Assembly: GCA_018343915.1 (NCBI GenBank)
Contig: JABRWF010000007.1
Span: 186,001-250,000 of the forward strand
Length of the DNA: 64,000 bases
Origin: Agroathelia rolfsii
Lineage: Eukaryota > Basidiomycota > Agaricomycetes > Amylocorticiales > Amylocorticiaceae
Direction of reading: 5' to 3'
The translations under genes were made by a program, and so were the position numbers. This document shows positions 21,951 through 33,373 of this stretch, in pieces. The stretch's first letter is position 1; each line of letters opens with the position of its first letter. The notes beneath the pieces were generated by a model, which had not been told where the DNA came from, ran no database searches, and saw only the letters and a list, made by a program, of their open reading frames with translations.

Positions 21951-24047
21951 GTGAGAACGAAGGTGGGAATTCCAGTACCGTACAGGTAGCAAGTATATAT
22001 ACGTTACGAAGCAAGGTAATGACGTAACGAGTACAAAGGAAAGAGGGGAAGGGCATGAGGTCATACAAGTCGAGGAGAAAGGAAAATCGATAGAAAAGGA
22101 AAGAGAGTGAGACAAGCGGGAGGTCGAAGAGGTAATGTCAAGGAGGAAGACGAATGCTAAGAGTGAAGTGGGCGATATGACAGACGTCAGATTGTCCTGC
22201 AAGAGTTCGGCGGGCTGCGCAGTAGTCGTGAGCTCGGTCGTAAGCAAGGCCATAGATTGTATACGGCCCCAAAGCCTCATATCTAAACTGGTTGGGGAAT
22301 GGCCATGCATAGAAAACCCAGATTTTGAACCACAAAGGAGCGCAGGAAACTTGGTTTGGAAATAAGAGCTCTTGCTTATCATGATTGTCAACATCATCAG
22401 CCCCTCGAGACATAAAAAGAGTCAATGAGCCTGCCACCTTCGTGGCACAGACGGAAAGAGACTATTCTGGGCGCGCCCGCTGTACTAGAGAGTTGGATGA
22501 AGAATAGGTGATAATGGCGGCTAACAAACGGTGAACATTGAACGATGACGTGTTGACAGGCCACAGATTAACAAATTGACCTCGATGAAGAAGCATTGAG
22601 TGATTTCCAATTACTGTTTCCAGAGCCTTAATCATGGTTACAAAATAGAGCAGCAAAAGCAGCTACAGCTTGAACCGGGAAGTGATAGGACGAGTCATGT
22701 TTTGCTCGCGCATAATTACGACCACCCAGTTCATTAAACTCGATGAGATTAGGTTAGTCTGACATTGTACTGACTATGAACCATACGACAGGTGAGTCAC
22801 AAGAAAGAGAAGTGACGGCTATCTAGTGATGCAAGGAATGTGGCAATAGGAGTAAAGAAAAGCCTGAGATCTTTATACAAGACAATTATTATGACGTATT
22901 ACCATTACCCGCCACATTTATGAGAATACACGTCTTTTTTCTCAGCCGTTGGTGCGTACTATGTGAAGAGATATACCGATCATCTTGATTAATAATATCA
23001 CACGTAAAATCACCAGCCCTTGCAAGTCATTCCAATTTCGACTAATGACACCATCCAAAAATATCAAAGCTCGATAACTTCATTTCTTCCAACAAAAACG
23101 CGCAAGCATGGCTGGGAGAGCACAATACTACCGTTCCTTTTTCCTCCAACCACTCACCCATTTGCTTTTTCCCCCTTCACTCCCTTCCGAATCACGTCGT
23201 GCACAACTCAGATGTACCTGCGTTTAGTTTGAGAAAAATTACTCAACTTCAACTTGCCGCATCTGCATTACACTCTGAAAGAATCCAAGTATTGTAAACA
23301 GATCCAATGCTAAGAAAGAAAAGAAAAGGTTCTACTTCGGAAAGGGAGGGCAAAAAAAAGGAAAAGAAGAAAAGAAGTGACAGTGTGAATATGAGTATAG
23401 GTAGGTGTATATGTAGGCCAAGAAAGAAAGAATATATGGAAACGTAAGGGTTGCTGGATGATGAATAGGTCGGTGATTTCCTATTGACACACACGAGGGA
23501 GAGGCTAGGGTTGACAAGTGTGAGTTGAGTCAAGGTCATAGGATGCGAAAGACCAGGGGACGCGGAAAAAAGGGTGGGGGGGGGGGGGGTGGGATGTCGA
23601 TAGGTTGGTTAATGGGCGGGAAAAAAATAAGATGAGGATGGAGGGTAAGTAGGAGGGGCAAAACAATATAAACAAGTATATTGAGGTGAAAACTATTCGA
23701 GGAAATATCTGTACCAATCGCAGCGCAATTCAAACCAAGAGAAAGAGTGGAAAAAGGGAGGTAATCAAAGTGTTGGGAAAAAGAAATGAAGGCGCAAACA
23801 GAGGTTCGTACGTGGACTTGAGGTAGGCTTTATCATAGGCATGGCATAGCGAGCCTCGGTCGTCGTCTAACGGTATTGGGTATATAATATATATACTTTA
23901 GTCTTTTTCGGGCAGTCGTAAGGCATGAATAGGAGAGAGAGAGAGAAAAGTGGAAGATGGACAGCAAACGGCGTGTAGTATGGGTCACACTCACTCAGAG
24001 CAGACATACATGCTCCAAGGGGTCGCTCCTACCCCATGCCGCTCTTA
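21951..24047. other. Intergenic, 2.1 kb, AT-rich and repeat-prone
   Basis: No supported gene. Long minus-strand frames (for example 21843-22397) have no family resemblance and run into the palindrome arm. From about 23300 the strand is strongly purine-rich, ending near the transporter 3' flank with AGAGAGAGAGAG at about 23933-23944. Confidence 0.45.
23572..23593 (+). repeat. G-run: G3-T-G14-T-G3
   Basis: An uninterrupted run of 14 G flanked by two GGG blocks. It could form a G-quadruplex on the plus strand, and its length is easily miscounted in assemblies. Confidence 0.8.
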
Positions 24048-25702
24048 TCAACGCCACTCTTGTGCGGGCGGTGTGGGCACGGGTGTGGGCGACCGTGACG
24101 GGAACGGCGACCCGTACGGCGCGCTGAGGTACCGGTTCGTCTCTAGCGTACTGCCAAAATACCCGTCTGACTTGTCATTCTCGCGTTCTGCTCCTGAGAA
24201 CCCGAGCGCTGTCGCCAGAATCCGCGGACTGCCAAACGGTGACGTCTTCTTCGGCTGGGGCATACCGAGAATAGGCGCGTCTTGGCCCACGGGCGAGGCC
24301 ACGAGGGGGCTCGAACGACCCGAAGGGGATTTGGAGACGCCAACGACACTGGTGATGGCCAGTACCTCCTTACCGGGTGGTTGGTTGTACATCCAGGTTG
24401 CAATGAGCACTGTGCTTGCGCCGATGATGAAGGACCAGGTCATGCGGAAGTCAAATAGGACGACACTGGCGAGGAAGCTGATGATGATCGATAAACTGGT
24501 CGCAAAGCCCTTGAGGATGTTATCCGAGTACTTGATTACGATAGCCGTGATCAGACCGCCGATTACTTGGATGGCGACCGTCGCCCATGCCCATCCGCCA
24601 AAGTTGCGGAACAGGTCCAGGATGAGCCCTTGCGAGTCGGGAGGCGGTGTAGCGTATAAAATGGGGAGAAGCGCGGGGATGAGACTGAAGAGCGACAGCT
24701 GGATGTTGCGCACCCAAAGATCTGCCTTGGAACCTTTCAACACCATCTCAAAGTACACGCCAGCGAGGCCCGAAGTGAAGCAGGCAGCGGTCACGGCTCC
24801 AAATCCTTTCAAGGGGCTCATGACGTGTATGTGAACGGGCGAAGAGTCATGGGCACTACCTACGGGAATGTTGATGCTATGAGTAGCTTGCGGTGTCGCG
24901 TGCGCGGAACCGGACGAGGATTGGATCTGGACGATGCCGACGCCCAAGGCAAGGAAGAAGAGCGCGAACCACTTGCTGCTCGAGAGTCGTTTTCCCAATA
25001 GGGCAACGCTGAATGCGGCAGTCGTCAGGATCTTCATCTGGTACGTGACTTGGAAGCTTGCGACGGGCAAATTGCTGATGGCGACGAATTGCAGGGAGTT
25101 CTGTATGACGTATAGGAGTGCAGGTATGCTCAGCTTCCAGCAATCTGGGCTGAAAACTTCGCCAGAAATACGCTTCAGGGCACGAGACCACCGCGAGAAG
25201 TGCCATGGCCTCCAATGGGACCAGGGCATGTCGGAAATCTCTGGTGTGCGCATGAGGGCGACGAGGAAGGAAATGGTGCCTTTGAGAAGTTCGTTGAAGA
25301 GCACTGCAGCTGCAGGGCTGTAGGCCATTGAAGGGGGCGTCGACACGCGAGAGTAATGCATCACTATTGAAAGTGCGGCATTTTGTACAGCAAGCGTAAC
25401 AAGTCTATGTAGCGGGATCAAAAAAAAGAGGCAAAGTTGGGGTGGAAATGGAGTACTCACGACACGTATTTGAGAGGCATGCCACATATTGACGGCGTCT
25501 CATCCTTGGGCGAAGGATTTGCCTTGAGACCACCTGGAGTGGTGAGAGTGATATCCGGGCCAACAACACCAGGGTGGACGAGAGAGGGCAACAAGGGCGG
25601 CAGCTTTGGACTGCTGGCCTTGGACTTGAGAGAGGGGACCATTCCTGATAGAGACTGCAAAGAGGGGGGCGACCTGAGTGTGGGAGATGGTCTATGATGC
25701 AT
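24048..25702 (-). CDS. UDP-galactose / nucleotide-sugar transporter (SLC35A family)
   Basis: Golgi multi-pass antiporter of the SLC35A group (S. pombe Gms1-like), which exchanges a UDP-sugar for UMP. Two exons: 25702 to about 25460, encoding MHHRPSPTLRSPPSLQS and ending MPLKYVS, and about 25407 to 24048, starting LVTLAVQNAALSIVMHYSR. Family marks are clear: NELLKGTISFLVAL, SIPALLYVIQNSLQFVAISN, TYQMKILTTAAFSVALL, TSGLAGVYFEMVLKG, the NIQL segment, GGLITAIVIKYSDNILKGFA and SLSIIISFLASVVLFDF. About ten hydrophobic helices are visible, then a long Ser/Pro-rich cytosolic tail with repeated SP motifs. The ATG at 25700-25702 was preferred over an upstream TTG. The substrate is inferred from resemblance; UDP-GlcNAc or CMP-sialic-acid-type relatives cannot be excluded. 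Confidence 0.9.
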
Positions 25703-26763
25703 ACTGAGAGTCAAGGGGCTGAACCCTAGTATGGATACACGACAATGACCCTACAGAGAGCAAGAGCGGTGGATGGTGACACAACGACACTCCCTTTGCT
25801 GCGCACGAAGAGCAAAACAGGCCTGGTGAGGAAAAGGACAGTAAGAGGTGCTGGTTAGGGAGAAGACAGGCAATCTGTGCAGCAGGAGAAGAGAGGCGAG
25901 AGTCGGCCTTGGGCAGTTGGCGGAAAGGGAACAAGAGGACTTCAAGTTGCAGCGACAGTCTGACTGCGTGATTTTTTAGTTGACAATTTCCTCTTTGTTT
26001 TTCGGCCGGTCAAAGGTCACTTCATTTCCAAGCAGATGGCATTACATGCATGATTCATTAATACAAATACACTATGTAGTAGTAAAAGTGACCATGGCAG
26101 AGGGTAATTAATAGCGTGCACCTACAATCACTTGGTCAGACATCAGCCGTGAAACACAACAATAGCAACCAAGGCGAGATGGAACCCGTGCTCAGCCTCG
26201 CCTTTACGTCTCCATCCGCACCGCCCAGATAGTCAAAACACACAAGTCCAAGAAAGACAGACAAGTGATCGACGCCCGGCTTACACTACGTCAGCGGGAC
26301 CAACCGTGCTCAAAGGCACAGCAGGCGGGGTGCGTGCCTTTACCAGGTTTATCATCCCTGGTTCCATCTACATCCGTCATATGTAGACTGGACTTACCAT
26401 TATCATAATCCAAGTATCAACACAAGTGTGGATTGCTCCAGGTGATCTGGCGTCCTCGCCCCTCTACCAAAAGGGAGGAACAGTCAGCCTAGATTGTTTT
26501 TGAGCAGCCCTGAATTTTGCTCTACGACGTTTGTCTGGACCGTCCCTCCATGAAAAAGACACGCAAAGGCGCTGTGGACATGGACGATAATTTGGACATC
26601 GAGTTTTGTGTAAGAAGAGAAAATTGACCGTCAAGGCAATTTTCCAATGTGACGCGCATTTTAAGCGGAGACTGAAAATATCAAAAGTGTTTCCAAATCC
26701 ATTATTATTTAATATAGACATTTACTTGTGTCCTATATTGTCCATACTATTAGACCACTACTC
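25703..26763. promoter_or_regulatory. Divergent intergenic region, transporter / MRP51
   Basis: About 1.06 kb between divergent genes. No gene is supported. It is expected to carry both promoters and the 5' UTRs. Confidence 0.45.
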
Positions 26764-28098
26764 ATGGCCGCTGCAGTAGCAGTCGCACAGGCAACAGCAG
26801 CAGCAGCCTCGCCATCGCCGTTTGCAACTCTTCTCCGTCAGTCCAAGTTCGCAGCGTTCGATCCGGCAATAAGCCAAGTCTACGCCACCCATGGCGGACA
26901 CGCTCACCGCGGCAACTTTGGCTTCAAACGTCCTCTCGCCGTCCGTTCGCGCCAGAACGGCTTCATAACCGTCAAGAGCGTCGATTCACGCGAGCACCAG
27001 ACAGAGTGGTCCTCTGCCAAGCGCCAGGCGAAGTGGATACAGCGCTGGGACGAACTCAACGCTCACACCGCACTCAACTCTTCCTCGGCGCAACAATGGC
27101 TACGGGCCGACCAGGAAGAGGCATACACGAACTGGACCAACGACTCCGAATTCGCACCCGTATCTTCGCCAGCAAACTGGGACGCACCCCGCAAGGATGA
27201 GCCCGCTTCTATATCAAATATTACCAGCATGGACCCGAAAGAGTTCGAAAACTACCTCAAGAGACTCAAGCACCTGCGTGCCGAGTTCCGCCAGTTCATC
27301 AGCGACATCAAGGCTGACGAAGAGCGTGCCAAGCGCGGCCTCGGGGAAAACGAGCCCCTTGACGAGGCCTGGGTGGCGGAGGAGAAAAAGAAGACGCTGT
27401 TCGAGTACGCGCAGGAGGGCCGCAGGTACCACCGTCTTTTCCTCGCCAAGTTGTCCAGGAGCGAACAGACCTCACCGGACTCGCGCGTCGTTGAGCGCCG
27501 GCCGCATACGCTTGGCGGTCTGTCCTACAGCCACACGCCCGTGATGCAGTCACGGCTGACGACGCACGCGCAGCCCGGTCTACTCCTCGGCGACGCGCAG
27601 TATTCGACCTCGCGCTCGCAGGTGTACCTCACCGCGTTTGCCGGCTTGACCAACCACATGAAGGCGGAGAGCAAGAGCAAGGACCTGAAGCCTCTCTTCT
27701 GGAACACGCGCCCGGCATCGTTCGAGCACCTCAACAAGGCTGGCATCGCAAGCCAGTTCCGCATCACACAATCCTCGCTCGTCGCCGCGCCAACAGTCGT
27801 GGGTGAGCGCATGGGTCTCAAGGGCATGCGCCTCGTTACCGAGGTCCGTGACGAGAAGACACCCGATCACGGCGTGTGGAACCGGCACAGGTTGGGTAGC
27901 TTTGACTACACGCATGCCGCGCTCGAGGCGCGGCCCACCGACGAGGGCGGCAGGTTCTCCGCCTCCTCGTCCTGGGCACGCAGGACGGTGGATCAGGCGT
28001 TGATCAGAGGAGGCCCGGGCGGCGGCAGCAGCAAGTCAAAATCGGTCTTGAGCGCGTTGAGGACGCTCCGGGGTACGAAAAGTACTTCACAACCCTAG
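26764..28098 (+). CDS. MRP51: Mitochondrial ribosomal protein of the small subunit (Mrp51-like)
   Basis: Intronless, 444 codons. The N-terminal half matches the fungal Mrp51 family: GGHAHRGNFGFKRPL, FITVKSVDSREHQTEWSS, AKWIQRWDEL. Mrp51 is a fungal small mitoribosomal subunit protein needed for translating several mitochondrial mRNAs. The N terminus (MAAAVAVAQATAAAASPSPF, then RQSK) is Ala-rich and lacks acidic residues, as expected of a matrix-targeting sequence. The ATG at 26764 was chosen; the frame upstream is open but has only a GTG at 26728. The C-terminal half is less conserved. It converges on the HYPK gene with 92 bases between the stop codons. Confidence 0.85.
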   Translation: MAAAVAVAQATAAAASPSPFATLLRQSKFAAFDPAISQVYATHGGHAHRGNFGFKRPLAVRSRQNGFITVKSVDSREHQTEWSSAKRQAKWIQRWDELNAHTALNSSSAQQWLRADQEEAYTNWTNDSEFAPVSSPANWDAPRKDEPASISNITSMDPKEFENYLKRLKHLRAEFRQFISDIKADEERAKRGLGENEPLDEAWVAEEKKKTLFEYAQEGRRYHRLFLAKLSRSEQTSPDSRVVERRPHTLGGLSYSHTPVMQSRLTTHAQPGLLLGDAQYSTSRSQVYLTAFAGLTNHMKAESKSKDLKPLFWNTRPASFEHLNKAGIASQFRITQSSLVAAPTVVGERMGLKGMRLVTEVRDEKTPDHGVWNRHRLGSFDYTHAALEARPTDEGGRFSASSSWARRTVDQALIRGGPGGGSSKSKSVLSALRTLRGTKSTSQP

Positions 28099-28190
28099 AT
28101 GATCTACTACACACATGTATACACTATACAGACATATAACCTGCAAGCAGCAGGCCTAATTTGTTTTTGTTTTCATGGGCGTATAAGACA

Positions 28191-28619
28191 TTATTGTACG
28201 AGGAATTTGAGCGTCTGAGTGATATCGCCGCCGTGTTGTATAAGTGCCTTTTCTGCCTGAGCCCTGGGGATCTCGAGTTCTTTGACCTGTTGGATATCAT
28301 CAACGTTACATATTAATCGTGAACGACATCAATAAAAAATAAAAAAGACGAACGATCAAGTCCACATCCTCTGCTTTGACGCTGGTGCTCTCTTTCGCTG
28401 CCTTGCTTGTGGACGACGATGTTGCGGGCTTTTCTGTGTGCAATAGGCCTCCTGCACGGAAGGCCTCTTCCATCCTGCCTTTGGAGTATGAAAATCCGTC
28501 TGCAAACTACATGTAGCAGCAGGTAAGGATGCCAAGTGCATGATCTACTTTAGATGTATACATCAGATACACACGTTCATAATGACTTCAGGCTCTGGGC
28601 GTCCATTGCTACTGGCCAT
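28191..28619 (-). CDS. HYPK: HYPK-like UBA-domain protein, 96 residues
   Basis: Small gene found by splicing by hand; its exons are too short to stand out alone. Exons: 28619-28571, 28499-28354, 28286-28191. The joins give MNVYGFSYSKGRMEEAFRAG and VDLIVKELEIPRAQAEKALI. The C-terminal half, ELEIPRAQAEKALIQHGGDI, is the UBA-like domain of HYPK, which resembles that of NAC alpha. In other species HYPK binds and tunes the N-terminal acetyltransferase NatA at the ribosome. The three exons total 291 bases, exactly 97 codons with the stop, which supports the model. The first donor is GTATCT at 28570, the second GTTCGT at 28353. The gene diverges from UPF1 across 750 bases. Confidence 0.88.
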
Positions 28620-29370
28620 GTTTGACTTGATAAGACGGATGGGTGTTAATAGTGGGGTTCAGCCGAAGCTAGGTGGTAGTAGTAGCAGCCATGCCGCACT
28701 GGCATGCGGACTCGGATTTGTCGCCCTCTACCGTGACCGTCGGCGGTGACTATGATTGCCCACACCTCCCACAGGAGTCTTCATAAAGAAATAAACTCAA
28801 AATCGATTTTTTGGATAGCAGCATTTGGTAGCCGTATCCCTCAAATAAAGTGTAGAGATCATAGCCTATCCGCCCAAATACGGGAATCGTCATCCGATAG
28901 TACGTGCAATGTCGCGTTTCTCCGCAACGCTCGTGACTGCATGTACCAAAAAGTACATGAGACGTAACAACTTGACTCAATCGAAACATGGTTCTGCACG
29001 GTGTTGAATATCTGCTAATGTAGCTGCAGCTCAGTGGATATCCAATTGGTGGCAAATGTTTGCATTCTATAGACAACTACTTGTACATAGTCAAGTGCAC
29101 GGCAATTGATAAGGTAAATATAAAAACAGAATTGAGCGACCAATCACATGAGTCACATAATCTAACAGCATAGGTTTTGCAATAGCAAGTACTATATTAC
29201 TTTTGCAAACACTGAAAGTCTGAAATGAGCAACGGCATGTTGGGTTCGTCATCGGTTCCGTTACGCGCTACGGTGTTTTTAAGCGCCGCCCGAAATCCGA
29301 AAGTGGCAGCTTAGAGTCATCTTCATCAGCATCGTCCTGCACAGCGACAGCGTATACGATTAGAGAGAAC
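28620..29370. promoter_or_regulatory. Divergent intergenic region, HYPK / UPF1
   Basis: 750 bases between divergent starts. No gene is seen. It should carry both promoters. Confidence 0.4.
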
Positions 29371-32300
29371 ATGGACACCTTCGACAATTTCCAGTATGAC
29401 TCTGCGTCCAGCTATGGAGGCGCACCAAGCATCGTCGATGATACCTCCTCCATCTACACCACCAACACCGTGAACAGCCTCCATGATTATACTACCAGTC
29501 ATTCCGCTCCAAGCCTCGACCTCGATAGCCTCAGTCTATCAGATTCGCGGTCTTCAATCAGCGAGTATCAGCAGCAACAAAATACCGCACACGTTGAAGA
29601 GGACTTCGACGCTGTCTTGGATGATCTCAAGGACGAGAGCGCAATGGATCTGCCACCACATGCATGTAGCTATTGCGGCATTCACTCACCCGAGTCCGTC
29701 GTTAAATGTCTCGCTTGCTCTAAATGGTTCTGCAACTCTCGTGGAAACACCTCTGCATCGCATATCGTCAATCATCTTGTTCGTGCCAAACATAAGGAGG
29801 TCATTCTGCATGCCGAAAGCCCTTTAGGAGAGACGACGCCCGAGTGCTACAACTGTGGTAGCAAAAACGTTTTTCTGCTTGGGTTTATACCCGCCAAGAG
29901 TGATACCGTTGTCGTACTCTTATGTCGGTGCGTGCCTTTTTACTCAGCCAATCATCCCCATTTCTGATGTCATCACAGACAACCGTGCGCGGCAATTTCC
30001 AAAGATATCTCCTGGAATGCATCTCTGTGGGCCCCCCTCATTGACGATCGATCCTTCCTATCTTGGCTTGTCAAACCTCCAAGCGAAACTGAGCAACTCC
30101 GTTCACGCCAGATCTCGTTCCAGCAAATCAACAGGCTCGAGGATCTGTGGAGAGAAAACTCTCAAGCAACTCTTGACGATCTCACGAAGCCAGGTGTTGA
30201 TGATGAACCGCAGCCCATTCTCCTTCGCTACGAGGACGCCTACCAGTATCAAAACATTTTTGGACCCCTTGTCAAAATCGAAGCCGACTACGACAAGCGT
30301 TTGAAAGAAAGTCAGTCCCAGACGGATATCATTGTACGTTGGGATGTAGGCCTGAATCAAAAGCGCGTGGCTTGGTTTGGCATGCCCAAACTTGAGAGCG
30401 GCGAGGTCCGCTTGGCCGTTGGTGACGAGTTGCGGTTGAGATACTCTGGCGAGCTCCATAAAGCCTGGGAGGGCGTTGGACATGTCATCAAGATCCCGAA
30501 CAATGTCTCGGATGAGATTGGCTTGGAACTGCGCCGGACTGAGGGTGTACCAGTGGATTGCACACATAATTTCTCAGCAGACTTTGTATGGAAATCAACG
30601 AGCTTTGATCGTATGCAGTTAGCCATGAAAACGTTTGCTGTAGACGAAAAGAGCGTTAGCGGGTATATCGTGAGTTTTTAGCCCTGGTCCCATTTCTGTT
30701 TTACCACTGATCTCATCGCAAGTACCATAAACTCCTCGGCCATGAACTCGAACCACAAGTACTTCGTACCCAAATGCCCAAGCGCTTCTCCGCACCTGGC
30801 CTTCCCGAACTCAACCATTCCCAAATGTATGCTGTTAAGAGTGTGCTTCAAAAACCACTCAGCCTCATCCAGGGACCTCCTGGAACCGGCAAGACAGTCA
30901 CATCGGCTTCTATTGTCTATCATCTAGCCAAGATGAACCCGGGCCAAGTCCTGGTTTGCGCGCCCTCGAACGTCGCAGTTGATCAGCTGACAGAAAAGAT
31001 CCACGCCACCGGGCTCAAAGTCGTCCGTATCACAGCTAAATCTCGCGAAGCCCTAGACTCGAGCGTTTCCTTCCTCACACTGCATCAACAAGTTGCAAAC
31101 CACTCGGCGCACGTAGAACTTCAGAAACTCATCATGCTCAAGAACGAACAAGGCGAATTAAGCAGCAATGATGAAAGAAAATACAAGACTCTCATTCGAC
31201 TTTGCGAAAAGGAGATTTTGTCCGCTGCGGATGTCATCTGCTGCACGTGTGTTGGTGCGGGCGATCCTAGGCTGAGCAAACTCAAGTTCAGGACGGTTTT
31301 GATCGATGAAGCGACACAGTCCGCAGAGCCCGAGTGTATGATTCCTCTTGTTCTCGGATGTAAACAGGTCGTGCTTGTGGGCGACCACCAACAACTTGGC
31401 CCGGTTATCATGAACAAGAAGGCCGCTCGTGCGGGTTTGACCCAATCATTGTTCGAACGACTTGTCGTACTTGGAAATCGTCCCATTCGTCTCCAGGTCC
31501 AATACCGAATGCACCCTTGTCTTTCCGAGTTTCCATCCAACATGTTTTACGAAGGCACCTTGCAAAACGGTGTTACTGCCCCAGAAAGACTGCGCAAGAA
31601 TGTTGATTTCCCTTGGCCCGTTCCCGACACACCGATGTTCTTCTACCAAAATCTTGGTCAAGAGGAGATCTCATCGAGCGGGACGTCGTTCCTGAACAGG
31701 TAATTCATTTGTACTAGATTTTCATGATGTTTGTACTTACGGTTCATCCTCACGTTAGGACCGAGGCATCAAATGTGGAAAAGATTGTCACCAAATTCTT
31801 CAAGTCAGGTGTCGCTCCGGGGCAGATTGGTGTGGTCACTCCTTATGAAGGCCAACGGTCCTTTATTGTGAACTACATGCAATTCAACGGCTCTCTCAAG
31901 AAGGAACTCTACAAGGATATTGAAGTCGCCAGTGTTGACGCGTTCCAGGGACGAGAAAAGGATTACATTATCCTCAGCTGCGTTAGGAGCAACGAACATC
32001 AAGGCATTGGTTTCTTGAATGATCCCAGGCGTTTGAACGTCGCATTGACGCGAGCAAAGTATGGTGTTGTCATTCTTGGCAATCCCAAAGTCCTCAGCAA
32101 AGTGCGTGTTCTTTTTTGTGTGTATGATGAAAAATGACTGACGGGACAATGGTCCTACCCCCAGCATCCCTTGTGGCACTATCTCCTTACGCATTACAAA
32201 GAAAAGAATTGTCTTGTAGAGGGGCCGCTTAATAACTTGCAACCAAGCATGATTCAGTTCAGTAAACCCAGACGCTCGATCAAGCCTGATCAGTTCCGTC

Positions 32301-32905
32301 GTCACGAGACAAACGCGCGTGACTATCTCCAGACGGGCGTCTTGAACATGGATCGTAAGTCTTGGGTTTCTTGTCTTTTTGTTCTTCTCATTGACGAGAC
32401 ATCTCAAATATCAGCTGGAAATCGGTCTGGGACACCCAGCCGTTTCGACCAAAGCTTCTATCGGACTCACGATGCCCTGGGATACATTCCTTCCGACGTT
32501 CAATCTCTTCGCTCTCAAGCCACGTATTCTTCCGGCCTTCCCATGTTCACTGCTGCTGGGCCCTTTGGTCCTGGTCCTATCCCTCGCAATGTCAACGGCG
32601 CAAAGCGCAGCACCTACGGTTCCTACGCAAGCTCAATCATCTCTCAAGACGTAGGGCCCAGCGGCGCAAGCGTCACGGATACCAGTAGTGTCATAGGTGG
32701 TGGTAGCAGTATCGCCTATTCTCAATCGGACAGGCTCAACGGCCGTCGGGCAGGACGCAGGAATTCGTTCTCAAGCGTAGCTGGGACGAGCGACTTGGGT
32801 GGGGCTAGCACATATGATGACTACAAGAGCCAGACGGATGACGATGCGGATGAAGACGTCAAGAGTCAATATACTGGCACACAGTCTGGCGTCACCGTTT
32901 TTTGA
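29371..32905 (+). CDS. UPF1: RNA helicase UPF1 (nonsense-mediated decay)
   Basis: ATP-dependent 5'-3' RNA/DNA helicase of superfamily 1, central to nonsense-mediated mRNA decay; it works with UPF2 and UPF3 on terminating ribosomes. About 1,085 residues, five short introns. Seen in order: Ser/Asp-rich N terminus; the Cys/His zinc domain ([37 protein letters not shown]) that binds UPF2; the 1B insertion; helicase motif I GPPGTGKT; motif [29 protein letters not shown]; and motifs V/VI ([28 protein letters not shown]). The C-terminal tail is Ser/Gly-rich with few SQ sites. The last intron joins [14 protein letters not shown]. The start ATG at 29371 precedes [11 protein letters not shown]. All catalytic motifs are intact. 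Confidence 0.97.
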
Positions 32906-33373
32906 GCTTGCTTGCGCAGAGCTTTCTCGCGTGAGGACCATTGGTGGTCTACATTTTTCTAGCAATCCTAGCATTGGTGTTTACCCCGGGTCATATCGCA
33001 CAATCCACGCCGCAACCAACTTCCGCTTCTTGAACCACGCACACAGTACCTTTTCTATTGTCAGCGAGGAAGCTATCTAGAGCGGCGGGTGCCAGCCAAA
33101 GACGACGCCCATTGGCGGCCTCGACTTGTCTCCCGACATACACCATCGCTCCTTGACGGTGGCTGGGGATATGTCTCTGCACGACCTCACGTATTGCAGA
33201 TGCCCGACCGCGAAAGAGCGCAAAAGTACACGTCACCTAGATCACTGCAATGTAACTTTCAGTTAATGTCTATGCATTGCATGCTTACATCCCTCGTCAT
33301 ACATTCCCCTGTATCATCATCCATAAATACAAACAAAAAATACAATATATATAGATATTTTTGCCATTGTAAA
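32906..33373. other. Convergent intergenic region
   Basis: 468 bases between convergent stop codons, with an AT-rich stretch around 33330-33375 (ATATATAGATATTTTT). It holds the 3' flanks of both neighbours and nothing else recognised. Confidence 0.4.

Noticed and set aside
21843..22397. 184-codon minus-strand frame
   Set aside because: It runs into the palindrome arm and has no recognisable domain; probably a chance frame in low-information DNA.
23950..24834. 294-codon plus-strand frame
   Set aside because: It is the exact antisense of the well-supported transporter gene; its composition is explained by codon use on the other strand.
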